Shown here: positions 1-5,319 of the stretch, one piece after another
Layout: the number at the start of each line of letters is the position of its first letter
Numbering within the stretch: position 1 is the first letter of the stretch
NCBI GenBank assembly: GCA_002387605.1
Contig: DGJU01000003.1
Coordinates: 10,886-19,853 of the forward strand
Length of the DNA stretch: 8,968 bases
DNA from: Alphaproteobacteria bacterium UBA4588
Lineage (GTDB): Bacteria; Pseudomonadota; Alphaproteobacteria; Puniceispirillales; Puniceispirillaceae
Direction: 5' to 3'
Notes under the pieces: model-generated
What the model saw: only the letters and a program-made list of their open reading frames with translations
Databases searched by the model: none
Told to the model about the DNA's origin: nothing
Position numbers and translations under genes: made by a program

Positions 1-677
1 TGGTCCTGCAAAATACGAGCTGAATAAGCAACTGCATCTTCAGGTGTCACAGACCCATCTGTTTCAATTGTCAGCAGCAAACGGTCATAGTCAGTAATCT
101 GACCAACACGTTCATTCTCAACCTTGTACGCAACCTGACGAATGGGGCTGAAAATCGCATCAACAGGAATAAGACCGATTGGCGAATCTTCAGACCGGTT
201 CTGGGATGCCGGCACATAGCCTTTACCAGATTCAACGGTAAGTTCCATCGCAAGTGAGCCGCCCTTATCAAGGTGGCATAACACATGGTCAGGGTTCATA
301 ATTTCAACACCGGCACTCTCGCCAATCATGCCAGCTGTAACAACGGTCGGTCCGTCCGCTTGCAGACGAAGACGCTTAGAGCCTTCGCTAGACATAGAGA
401 CACAGACGCCTTTAATGTTCAGAACGAGGTCTGTTACGTCTTCACGTACACCAGGAACTGATGAGAATTCATGCACAACGCCCTGAACCTGAATTGAGGT
501 AATGGCAGCACCCTGAAGTGATGACAACAGAACACGACGCATGGAGTTCCCAAGCGTAATACCAAAGCCACGCTCAAGCGGGCCCATAGATACCACAGCC
601 TGACGCGGATTATATTCGGAGGCTTTAATTTCGATTTTTTCAGGCTTCTGTAGTTCTTGCCAGTTCTTTTCAATCAT
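1..677 (-). CDS. rpoA: RNA polymerase alpha subunit, amino-terminal part (runs off the window)
   Basis: The alpha subunit dimerises to start assembly of RNA polymerase and, through its carboxyl domain, contacts promoter UP elements and activators. Only the first 225 codons are visible; the frame is open to the window edge, where it stops inside a codon. The translation starts MIEKNWQELQKPEKIEI. It carries the conserved assembly and dimerisation segment near residues 34-55 (LERGFGITLGNSMRRVLLSS), then HEFSSVPGVREDV near 69-81, and ends in TIETDGSVTPEDAVAYSARILQD. This is essentially the whole amino-terminal domain; the linker and carboxyl domain lie outside. ATG at 677-675 is chosen because it matches the family amino end and has an AAAGGAAAG ribosome binding site about 8 nt upstream. 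It follows rpsK after 78 nt, the usual place in the alpha operon. rplQ would be expected next but is not in view. Confidence 0.97.
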   Translation of the reverse strand, partial: MIEKNWQELQKPEKIEIKASEYNPRQAVVSMGPLERGFGITLGNSMRRVLLSSLQGAAITSIQVQGVVHEFSSVPGVREDVTDLVLNIKGVCVSMSSEGSKRLRLQADGPTVVTAGMIGESAGVEIMNPDHVLCHLDKGGSLAMELTVESGKGYVPASQNRSEDSPIGLIPVDAIFSPIRQVAYKVENERVGQITDYDRLLLTIETDGSVTPEDAVAYSARILQD

Positions 678-711
678 GGCGTCTTTCCTTTAACTAATCC
701 GAATTGTGAAT

Positions 712-733
712 ACGCGCTGCAAACGAGCGTCGC
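712..733 (-). other. small imperfect hairpin in the rpsK-rpoA gap
   Basis: In the 78-nt gap before rpoA, CGCT pairs with AGCG around a 7-nt loop. The stem continues past one bulged A with two G-C pairs and a G-U pair. It is followed by ordinary sequence, not a T-run, so it is not an intrinsic terminator. The pairing is seen directly; any role in rpoA leader folding is inference. Confidence 0.3.
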
Positions 734-742
734 CGGTAATAC

Positions 743-762
743 GATCTGATCGAAATCAGACC
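743..762 (-). other. hairpin with UUCG loop enclosing the rpsK stop codon
   Basis: On the minus strand TCTGAT and ATCAGA form a perfect 6-bp inverted repeat (745-750 with 755-760) around a TTCG loop. A G-U and a G-C pair extend it to about 8 bp. The rpsK stop TGA (758-756) lies in the 5' arm. No T-run follows, so it is unlikely to be a classical terminator. UUCG is a stabilising tetraloop sequence, although its best closing pair, C-G, is replaced here by U-A. A role in mRNA stability or processing between rpsK and rpoA is inference. Confidence 0.5.
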
Positions 763-1151
763 CGGCGGCGTTTGCGCGGACGGCACCCATTATGCGGTAT
801 TGGTGTCACATCGCGGATTGATGTCACTGTAAACCCAACTGACTGGAGAGCACGAAGCGCTGATTCACGACCTGAACCGGGGCCACGGACCTGTACATCA
901 ATTGCTTTCACACCATGTTCAGCTGCCTTCTTGCCGGCATCTTCTGCCGCCATCTGGGCTGCAAACGGTGTTGATTTACGCGACCCCTTGAAACCAAGAG
1001 TTCCAGAAGATGACCATGCAATAGTATTTCCCTGAACATCAGAGATAGTGATCATCGTGTTATTAAAGGTCGAATTCACATGCGCAATACCGTTAGAGAT
1101 ATTTTTCCGCTCACGACGGCGAACACGCGACTGACTAGGTTGTTTTGCCAT
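756..1151 (-). CDS. rpsK: 30S ribosomal protein S11
   Basis: S11 (uS11) sits on the platform of the small subunit beside 16S rRNA helix 45 and helps shape the mRNA exit channel. The 131-residue product is close to the family length. It has the basic amino end (QSRVRRRERKNI), the conserved HVNSTFNNTMITISD segment at residues 24-38, the GFKGSRKSTPFAAQ segment near 53-66, and the carboxyl signature DVTPIPHNGCRPRKRRRV. ATG at 1151-1149 follows a GGGAG ribosome binding site about 9 nt upstream and matches the family start. rpsM ends 21 nt upstream and rpoA follows 78 nt downstream. The stop is TGA and lies inside a hairpin (separate entry). Probably transcribed from the promoter at the end of adk together with rpsM and rpoA. 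Confidence 0.98.
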   Translation of the reverse strand: MAKQPSQSRVRRRERKNISNGIAHVNSTFNNTMITISDVQGNTIAWSSSGTLGFKGSRKSTPFAAQMAAEDAGKKAAEHGVKAIDVQVRGPGSGRESALRALQSVGFTVTSIRDVTPIPHNGCRPRKRRRV

Positions 1152-1172
1152 TTCTCAGAGACTCCCGCCTGA

Positions 1173-1541
1173 CTATTTCTTCTTACCAGCAATGGCCTTT
1201 GCAGGGCCTTTGCGTGTACGAGCATTTGTGTGTGTACGCTGACCACGAACCGGCAGATTACGGCGATGACGAAGCCCCCGCAAACAACCAAGATCTAGAT
1301 AGCGCTTGATATCCATTGATGTCTTACGACGAAGATCGCCCTCAACGAGGTGATCCTCATCAATAATGTCGCGCAGCTTTGCAAGCTCATCTTCGGTCAG
1401 GTCATTCAACCTGCGCTCTTCAGCAATACCGGCTTTCGCACAGATGGACCGCGCACTTGTTGTTCCGATACCATGAATATATGTCAGGGCAATTTCAACC
1501 CGCTTCTTGGTCGGGATATTCACACCAGCTATTCGCGCCAC
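1173..1541 (-). CDS. rpsM: 30S ribosomal protein S13, GTG start
   Basis: S13 (uS13) lies in the small-subunit head, contacts P-site tRNA through its basic tail, and forms a bridge to L5 on the large subunit. The 122-residue product matches the family from MARIAGVNIPTKKRVEIALTY through the helix-two-turn-helix part. It then runs to the basic tail, whose core RGLRHRRNLPVRGQRTHTNA spans about residues 89-108, and ends AKAIAGKKK. The start codon is GTG (minus strand, 1541-1539). It is supported by a strong AAAGGAGAG site about 4-5 nt upstream and by exact agreement with the family amino end; no nearby ATG gives that protein. It is the first gene after a 128-nt gap holding a strong sigma-70-like promoter, so it is the first gene of the alpha operon transcript. 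The stop is TAG. Confidence 0.97.
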   Translation of the reverse strand: MARIAGVNIPTKKRVEIALTYIHGIGTTSARSICAKAGIAEERRLNDLTEDELAKLRDIIDEDHLVEGDLRRKTSMDIKRYLDLGCLRGLRHRRNLPVRGQRTHTNARTRKGPAKAIAGKKK

Positions 1542-1669
1542 TGGTCTCTCCTTTTATGTATCGCCGGAAACAGCTATTCTGTCCGACTTTCTTGTTATCT
1601 ACTCATCATCCGAGAGATCCGGCTATCTTATGCCAAAAATCCCGCATTATAGGGTTTTACAATGCAACG
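1542..1669 (-). promoter_or_regulatory. adk-rpsM intergenic region and rpsM leader
   Basis: This 128-nt gap is the longest in the window and holds no gene. Its upstream end carries the -10 element of the promoter described separately, which predicts an untranslated leader of about 98 nt before the rpsM GTG. In the leader, GCCGGA (1623-1618) can pair with TCCGGC (1568-1563), about 50 nt apart, which would enclose the middle of the leader. In E. coli S4 represses the alpha operon by binding a pseudoknot in the rpsM leader. This leader is in the right place for a similar control, but rpsD is not in view and I cannot show that fold here. A four-codon mini-ORF (1609-1595, ATGATGAGTAGATAA) lacks a convincing ribosome binding site. 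Confidence 0.45.
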
Positions 1670-1673
1670 TCAA
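1646..1673 (-). promoter_or_regulatory. sigma-70-type promoter for the alpha operon (rpsM-rpsK-rpoA)
   Basis: On the minus strand a -35 hexamer TTGACG (1673-1668, 5 of 6 consensus bases) is followed after 16 nt by a perfect -10 TATAAT (1651-1646). The predicted transcription start is near 1639. The -35 overlaps the adk stop codon (TGA, 1672-1670). The discriminator after the -10 is GC-rich (GCGGG), as is typical of ribosomal promoters that respond to ppGpp in E. coli; that such control applies here is inference. No other position upstream of a gene in this window shows such a good match, so this is the best-supported internal promoter. Confidence 0.72.
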
Positions 1674-1682
1674 GCTGACGCT
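1666..1682 (-). other. hairpin enclosing the adk stop codon
   Basis: CGTCA and TGACG form a perfect 5-bp inverted repeat (1680-1676 with 1672-1668) around a GCT loop. One G-U and one A-U pair extend it to 7 bp. The adk stop TGA is in the 3' arm, and the same arm overlaps the -35 of the rpsM promoter. There is no T-run directly after it, so termination is unlikely. As DNA the repeat might be an operator over the -35; as RNA it would fold at the end of adk. Both roles are inference. Confidence 0.4.
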
Positions 1683-2245
1683 GAAAGTAAGCTTTCAATC
1701 TGTGCAGCTACCTCATCAATAGACTGCATTCCATCAACAACATTCAGCTGACCCTTATCCCGATAATAGGGAAGTACAGGGGCAGTATTCTCGTGATAAA
1801 CCTTCAAACGTTGCTCTAGCACCTCAGCTGTATCATCAGACCGAGCGCCACCTGTTTCAGCAGCGCGGTTTTCGATACGAGCAAACAAAGCTGCCTCATC
1901 AACCTGAATTTCAATCACCTGATCGAGCTGGATATTACCAGCAGCAAACATCACATCAAGCGCTTTGGCTTGTGCAACGGTGCGCGGAAACCCATCTAAT
2001 ATAACACCATTCTTGCAATCATCATCATTCATTCTGTTAGCGATCATCCCGATAATCACATCATCGGAGACCAGCTTGCCCTCATCCATCAGCGACTTAG
2101 CCTGAAGTCCGAGCTCGCTTCCCGCAGCGATTGCCGCACGAAGCATATCACCTGTTGAAAGCTGAATAAGGCCATGGGCATCCACAATACGTTGCGCTTG
2201 TGTTCCCTTACCTGCGCCTGGAGGTCCAAACAGAATAACATTCAT
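1670..2245 (-). CDS. adk: adenylate kinase, short-LID form
   Basis: Cytoplasmic enzyme that interconverts ATP + AMP and 2 ADP and so keeps the adenylate pool balanced. The 191-residue product has the P-loop GPPGAGKGT at residues 7-15, LSTGDMLR at 29-36 with the AMP-binding Arg36, and DGFPRT at 84-89. LID-region arginines include Arg123, Arg127, Arg135 (RSDD) and Arg146. The LID is cut to a short loop and has no zinc-binding cysteines, which makes the protein about 23 residues shorter than E. coli Adk. That short form is common in alphaproteobacteria. The ATG (2245-2243) overlaps the secY stop by one base (TAATG), so translation is probably coupled to secY; a weak AAAGGG ribosome binding site lies inside secY. 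Its 3' end carries the promoter for rpsM. Confidence 0.97.
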   Translation of the reverse strand: MNVILFGPPGAGKGTQAQRIVDAHGLIQLSTGDMLRAAIAAGSELGLQAKSLMDEGKLVSDDVIIGMIANRMNDDDCKNGVILDGFPRTVAQAKALDVMFAAGNIQLDQVIEIQVDEAALFARIENRAAETGGARSDDTAEVLEQRLKVYHENTAPVLPYYRDKGQLNVVDGMQSIDEVAAQIESLLSASA

Positions 2246-3576
2246 TATCTGCGCCCTTTCAAACGTGACTTCTTAATCAGGCCTTCATACTGATGTGCCA
2301 ACATATGAGACTGAACCTGACTGACAGTATCCAGCGTAACGGTAACAACAATCAGCAGAGACGTTCCGCCCAGATAGAAAGGCACTGCGTACTGGCTAAT
2401 CAGAATTTCTGGCAGAATACAAACCGCCGAAAGATAAGCCGCACCAAGAACAGTAAGCCGCGTCAAAATGTAGTCGAGATAATCAGCAGTTGGCTGACCG
2501 GGACGAATACCGGGAATATACCCGCCATTTTTCCGCAAATTATCTGCCGTGTCTTCAGGATTAAACACAATGGCTGTGTAGAAGAAGGCAAAGAACACAA
2601 TCAGGCCAATATAGATCGCCAAATAAAGCGGCTGTCCGCGCCCCAACAGAGCGTTGAGCGTAACGAGCCAGTCAGCGCCGCCAGATTGCCCCCCTGTCAG
2701 ATTAATAATCGACACAGGCATCAAAAGAAGCGATGAGGCAAAAATCGGCGGAATAACACCCGGTACATTGATTTTCAGAGGCAGATACTGTGCATCGCCG
2801 CCAAATACCTTATTACCGTGCTGACGCTTCGGGTACTGAATAAGAATTCTTCGCACCGAGCGCTCAATAAAGACGATGAAGGCAATGACAGCGATTGCCA
2901 TCACAAACACGCCCACAATCAGACCAGCTGATAATGCGCCTGTGCGCCCAAGCTCGAGCGTACCAATAAGCGCTGATGGCACCTCAGCTACAATACCGCT
3001 GAAGATAATCAAAGAAATACCATTACCAATGCCGCGGCTTGTGATTTGCTCACCCAGCCACATCAGGAATAACGTGCCGCCGACAAGTGTTACCACAGTC
3101 GTAAGACGGAAGAACATGCCAGGGTCTGCAACAATATTACCAGCTGACTCAAGCGCAACAGCGATACCAAATCCTTGGAAGGTCGCCAAAAGAACTGTTA
3201 GATAACGGGTATATTGATTAATCTGTTTACGCCCGGCTTCACCATCCTTTTTCATCGTTTCCAGTGATGGCACAATGGCTGTCATCAACTGCATGATAAT
3301 GGAGGCCGTAATGTAGGGCATAATATTCAGAGCAAAAATGGTCATCCGCCCAAGCGCACCGCCTGAGAACATGTCAAACATCCCAAGGATGCCGGAGGAT
3401 TGCTGACCAAAAACGTCTGATAATGCAACAGGGTCAATGCCCGGCAATGGGATAAATGTTCCCAGCCGATAGACAATCAATGCGCCAAGCGTAAACAACA
3501 GACGATTACGAAGTTCGTCTGCTTTCGCTAATGCGCCAAGGCTCATGCCCGGATTTGCCTGTGGTGACTGTGCCAT
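2245..3576 (-). CDS. secY: protein translocase channel subunit SecY
   Basis: SecY is the inner-membrane pore of the Sec translocon. With SecE and SecG it passes unfolded proteins driven by SecA, and it inserts membrane proteins delivered by the ribosome. The 443-residue product equals the E. coli length. Hydrophobic stretches fit ten membrane helices, near residues 24-42, 78-100, 124-144, 158-176, 186-205, 217-237, 273-293, 318-338, 372-390 and 398-416. The plug region lies at about 60-75. The conserved cytoplasmic loop GIRPGQPTADYL (356-367), which contacts SecA and the ribosome, is present. The tail ends HQYEGLIKKSRLKGRR. ATG at 3576 has a TAAGGA ribosome binding site about 5 nt upstream and lies 29 nt after rplO. 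Its TAA stop overlaps the adk ATG. rpmJ does not follow. Confidence 0.98.
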   Translation of the reverse strand: MAQSPQANPGMSLGALAKADELRNRLLFTLGALIVYRLGTFIPLPGIDPVALSDVFGQQSSGILGMFDMFSGGALGRMTIFALNIMPYITASIIMQLMTAIVPSLETMKKDGEAGRKQINQYTRYLTVLLATFQGFGIAVALESAGNIVADPGMFFRLTTVVTLVGGTLFLMWLGEQITSRGIGNGISLIIFSGIVAEVPSALIGTLELGRTGALSAGLIVGVFVMAIAVIAFIVFIERSVRRILIQYPKRQHGNKVFGGDAQYLPLKINVPGVIPPIFASSLLLMPVSIINLTGGQSGGADWLVTLNALLGRGQPLYLAIYIGLIVFFAFFYTAIVFNPEDTADNLRKNGGYIPGIRPGQPTADYLDYILTRLTVLGAAYLSAVCILPEILISQYAVPFYLGGTSLLIVVTVTLDTVSQVQSHMLAHQYEGLIKKSRLKGRR

Positions 3577-3600
3577 CTAATTCCTTACCTTCGCCTGAGC

Positions 3601-3613
3601 ACGCCTTAGGCGT
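3601..3613 (-). other. GC-rich hairpin with the rplO stop codon as its loop
   Basis: ACGCC and GGCGT (3613-3609 with 3605-3601) form a perfect 5-bp stem whose three-base loop is exactly the TAA stop of rplO. A GC pair on each side could extend it past a bulged G. Ordinary sequence follows, so it is not an intrinsic terminator. The pairing is seen directly; the role is unknown. Confidence 0.4.
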
Positions 3614-4094
3614 CGCTTTCAGCCTGAGTTTCAACTGGTGCAGTCAATACAAGTGAGCCACCCGCAGCTTCAACACCCGCAGCAGCGGCTTTTGATGCGC
3701 CAACAGCGTGAATTTCAATCTTTGTTTTTAGCACGCCGTTACCCAATACCCGAATACCGTCACGCGTTTTAGTGATAACACCCGCTCCAAGAAGAGCTGC
3801 TGCATCTACCGGCTTGGAAGCATCAAGTTTGCCAGCATCAATCGCTACCTGCAAACGCCCCAAATTAACTTCAACATAATTCTTGCGGAAAATGTTGTTG
3901 AAGCCCCGCTTTGGCAGGCGTCTGTGAATCGGCATCTGACCGCCCTCAAAGCCATTGATAGACACACCTGAACGCGCTTTCTGACCCTTGTGACCGGAAC
4001 CCGATGTCTTACCACGACCTGAACCAACGCCGCGACCTACACGCTTAGAATTGCGGGTTGCACCGTCATTTTCGCGAATTGTGTTGAGCTTCAT
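3606..4094 (-). CDS. rplO: 50S ribosomal protein L15
   Basis: L15 (uL15) is a late-joining large-subunit protein whose extended glycine-rich and basic amino end threads into 23S rRNA. The start used here is the ATG at 4094-4092, giving 162 residues that begin MKLNTIRENDGATRNSKRVG, the family amino end. An in-frame ATG six codons earlier (4112) has no ribosome binding site, whereas 4094 has AGGGG about 7 nt upstream. Visible features are the GRGVGSGRGKTSGSGHKGQK segment at about residues 21-40, the GFEGGQMPIHRRLPKRGF segment at about 48-65, and the globular carboxyl half with GNGVLKTKIEIHAVGASKAA. It is longer than E. coli L15 (144), with an Ala- and acid-rich tail. It lies between rpmD and secY as in other spc operons. 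Confidence 0.97.
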   Translation of the reverse strand: MKLNTIRENDGATRNSKRVGRGVGSGRGKTSGSGHKGQKARSGVSINGFEGGQMPIHRRLPKRGFNNIFRKNYVEVNLGRLQVAIDAGKLDASKPVDAAALLGAGVITKTRDGIRVLGNGVLKTKIEIHAVGASKAAAAGVEAAGGSLVLTAPVETQAESDA

Positions 4095-4138
4095 TTCTAA
4101 CCCCTGCGTCATAAATGGACGTCTGTATCGTAAGCTAT

Positions 4139-4154
4139 TCCTAAAAAATTAGGA
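4139..4154 (-). other. 6-bp hairpin enclosing the rpmD stop codon
   Basis: TCCTAA and TTAGGA form a perfect 6-bp inverted repeat around a four-base loop, which reads TTTT on the transcribed strand. The rpmD TAA stop is in the 5' arm of the RNA. The T-run is in the loop, not after the stem, so this is not a normal Rho-independent terminator. It opens the 54-nt gap before rplO. In the other direction the plus strand would give an AAAA loop, also not a terminator. Confidence 0.45.
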
Positions 4155-4337
4155 GGCTTCTTCGACACGCACCAAATGTTTAACCTTGTTTATCATGCCG
4201 CGAACTGAAGGTGTATCTTCTAGCTCACGTTTACGACCGATTTTATTCAAACCCAGACCAACAAGTGTCTGGCGTTGTGATGCTTCACGTCCAATAGGAC
4301 TGCCAGTCTGAATAACGGTTACTGTCTTCTTAGACAT
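4149..4337 (-). CDS. rpmD: 50S ribosomal protein L30
   Basis: L30 (uL30) is a small peripheral protein of the large subunit that binds 23S rRNA. The 62-residue product is near the family length (59 in E. coli). It shows the expected VTVIQTGSPIGREASQRQTLVGLGLNKIGR pattern: a first strand, then a helix, then the L-GLNKIGR turn at about residues 28-35. The tail TPSVRGMINKVKHLVRVEE is also typical. ATG at 4337-4335 is preceded by AAGGAT with a 7-8 nt spacer. It follows rpsE after 40 nt and precedes rplO by 54 nt, the usual spc order rpsE-rpmD-rplO. Its TAA stop sits in a 6-bp hairpin. Confidence 0.96.
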   Translation of the reverse strand: MSKKTVTVIQTGSPIGREASQRQTLVGLGLNKIGRKRELEDTPSVRGMINKVKHLVRVEEAS

Positions 4338-4357
4338 GATTTAAATCCTTCACTTAT

Positions 4358-4371
4358 GAGCCTTGAGCCTT
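4358..4371. repeat. tandem GAGCCTT x2 in the rpsE-rpmD gap
   Basis: Two perfect adjacent copies of the 7-mer GAGCCTT (AAGGCTC on the transcribed strand) lie in the 40-nt gap between rpsE and rpmD, just upstream of the rpmD ribosome binding site. This may be a chance or slippage duplication; no function can be assigned. Confidence 0.5.
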
Positions 4372-4373
4372 TT

Positions 4374-4384
4374 GTCCCTAGGAC
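4374..4384 (-). other. short hairpin with the rpsE stop codon as its loop
   Basis: GTCC and GGAC (4384-4381 with 4377-4374) pair around a three-base loop that is exactly the rpsE TAG stop. With four base pairs it is the weakest of the stop-codon hairpins seen in this window and could be chance alone. Confidence 0.25.
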
Positions 4385-4932
4385 GCGACTGACTGCTCGG
4401 CTGTCTTTCCCAGAATATCTGCAACCTTGCGGCCCCGCTTAGATGCCACAGAGCGTGGCGCCTGGATAAGCTTGAGCGCAACGAATGTTGCCTTAATCAT
4501 ATTATGAGGGTTTGATGTGCCAATTGATTTTGCCACGATGTCCTGAATACCAAGAGCTTCGAACACTGCACGCATCGGACCACCAGCAATAATACCAGTA
4601 CCAGAAGGCGCTGAGCGAAGCTGAACATGGCCAGCACCGTAACGGCCAACAATATCATGATGAAGTGTACGGCCATCACGCATCGGGATGCGCACCATAT
4701 CACGCTTGGCGTTTTCAGTTGCCTTACGAATGGCTTCAGGCACTTCTTTTGCCTTGCCTGTTCCGAAGCCCACCCGGCCCTTGCCGTCACCGACAACAAC
4801 CAATGCAGCAAACCCAAACCGGCGTCCACCCTTAACAACCTTAGCAACACGGTTGATACCAACAAGCTTTTCAATCAGCTCCGGCTCATCCCTGTTTGAC
4901 TGTTTATCAGATCTATCATTATTGCGTGCCAT
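4378..4932 (-). CDS. rpsE: 30S ribosomal protein S5
   Basis: S5 (uS5) lies at the mRNA entrance and near the decoding centre of the small subunit; changes in it affect accuracy and spectinomycin resistance. The 184-residue product is longer than E. coli S5 (167), with extra residues at both ends. The double-stranded-RNA-binding-like domain covers about residues 20-90. It holds the loop RVAKVVKGGRRFGF (28-41), the region that contacts the spectinomycin site, and then VVVGDGKGRVGFGTGKAKEVPEAI. The carboxyl domain has GTGIIAGGPMRAVFEALGI and GTSNPHNMIKATF. No change in the GGRR loop is apparent. ATG at 4932 has AAGGAGAG upstream, fused to the rplR stop (12-nt gap). The stop is TAG. Confidence 0.98.
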   Translation of the reverse strand: MARNNDRSDKQSNRDEPELIEKLVGINRVAKVVKGGRRFGFAALVVVGDGKGRVGFGTGKAKEVPEAIRKATENAKRDMVRIPMRDGRTLHHDIVGRYGAGHVQLRSAPSGTGIIAGGPMRAVFEALGIQDIVAKSIGTSNPHNMIKATFVALKLIQAPRSVASKRGRKVADILGKTAEQSVAS

Positions 4933-4944
4933 TGCTCGCTCTCC

Positions 4945-5307
4945 TTAAAACTCAAGACCGGCTTCGCGCGCAGCATCTGCCAGCGCTTTTACCCGACCAT
5001 GAAACACAAACCCGCCTCTATCAAAGACAACGTTCTTTACGCCCTTTTCAGCTGCTCTTTCAGCAACCTTCTTACCGATGATAGCTGCTGCACTCACATC
5101 CGCGCCTGTCTTCCCTGCTGAGCGGAAATCGCTCTCCAGAGTTGAGGCAAATGCCAGAGTAAGGCCTGCTTTATCATCGATAATCTGAGCATAAATATGC
5201 CGAGACGAACGGTGGATGGACAGACGAGGCTGACCATGTGACTTTTTACGAAGCGCTGTGCGGTTCCGCGTACGGCGTCTTTCGAATTTTTCGCGTGAGC
5301 TAAACAT
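4945..5307 (-). CDS. rplR: 50S ribosomal protein L18
   Basis: L18 (uL18) binds 5S rRNA with L5 and holds the central protuberance of the large subunit. The 120-residue product has the basic amino end (FERRRTRNRTALRKK), then RPRLSIHRSSRHIYAQIIDD-like sequence at about 27-46 (here QPRLSIHRSSRHIYAQIIDD), then the helix region VGKK-like AAIIGKKVAERAAEKGV. It closes with the family signature FDRGGFVFHGRVKALADAAREAGLEF. ATG at 5307 has AGGATGG about 6 nt upstream; this site begins directly after the rplF stop, with a 12-nt gap. rplF is upstream and rpsE downstream, the standard spc order. Confidence 0.97.
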   Translation of the reverse strand: MFSSREKFERRRTRNRTALRKKSHGQPRLSIHRSSRHIYAQIIDDKAGLTLAFASTLESDFRSAGKTGADVSAAAIIGKKVAERAAEKGVKNVVFDRGGFVFHGRVKALADAAREAGLEF

Positions 5308-5319
5308 TCAGAACCATCC

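Noticed and set aside
678..755. Possible promoter for rpoA in its own gap (TTGCAG then GATTAG at 17 nt)
   Set aside because: The -10 match is poor; far weaker than the adk-rpsM promoter.
706..1035. 109-residue open frame on the plus strand across rpsK
   Set aside because: It is antisense to a certain S11 gene, has no family resemblance and no ribosome binding site of note; a shadow frame.
1595..1609. Leader peptide ORF (four codons) before rpsM
   Set aside because: No convincing ribosome binding site and too short to judge; mentioned only as part of the leader.
2293..2736. 147-residue plus-strand open frame antisense to secY
   Set aside because: Sequence is low in recognisable structure and the secY frame is intact over the same bases; a shadow frame.
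4095..4112. Upstream ATG that would extend L15 by six residues
   Set aside because: No ribosome binding site upstream of 4112, whereas ATG 4094 has AGGGG and gives the family amino end MKLN.
4139..4154. Rho-independent terminator after rpmD
   Set aside because: The T-run is inside the hairpin loop and not after the stem, and the operon continues with rplO.
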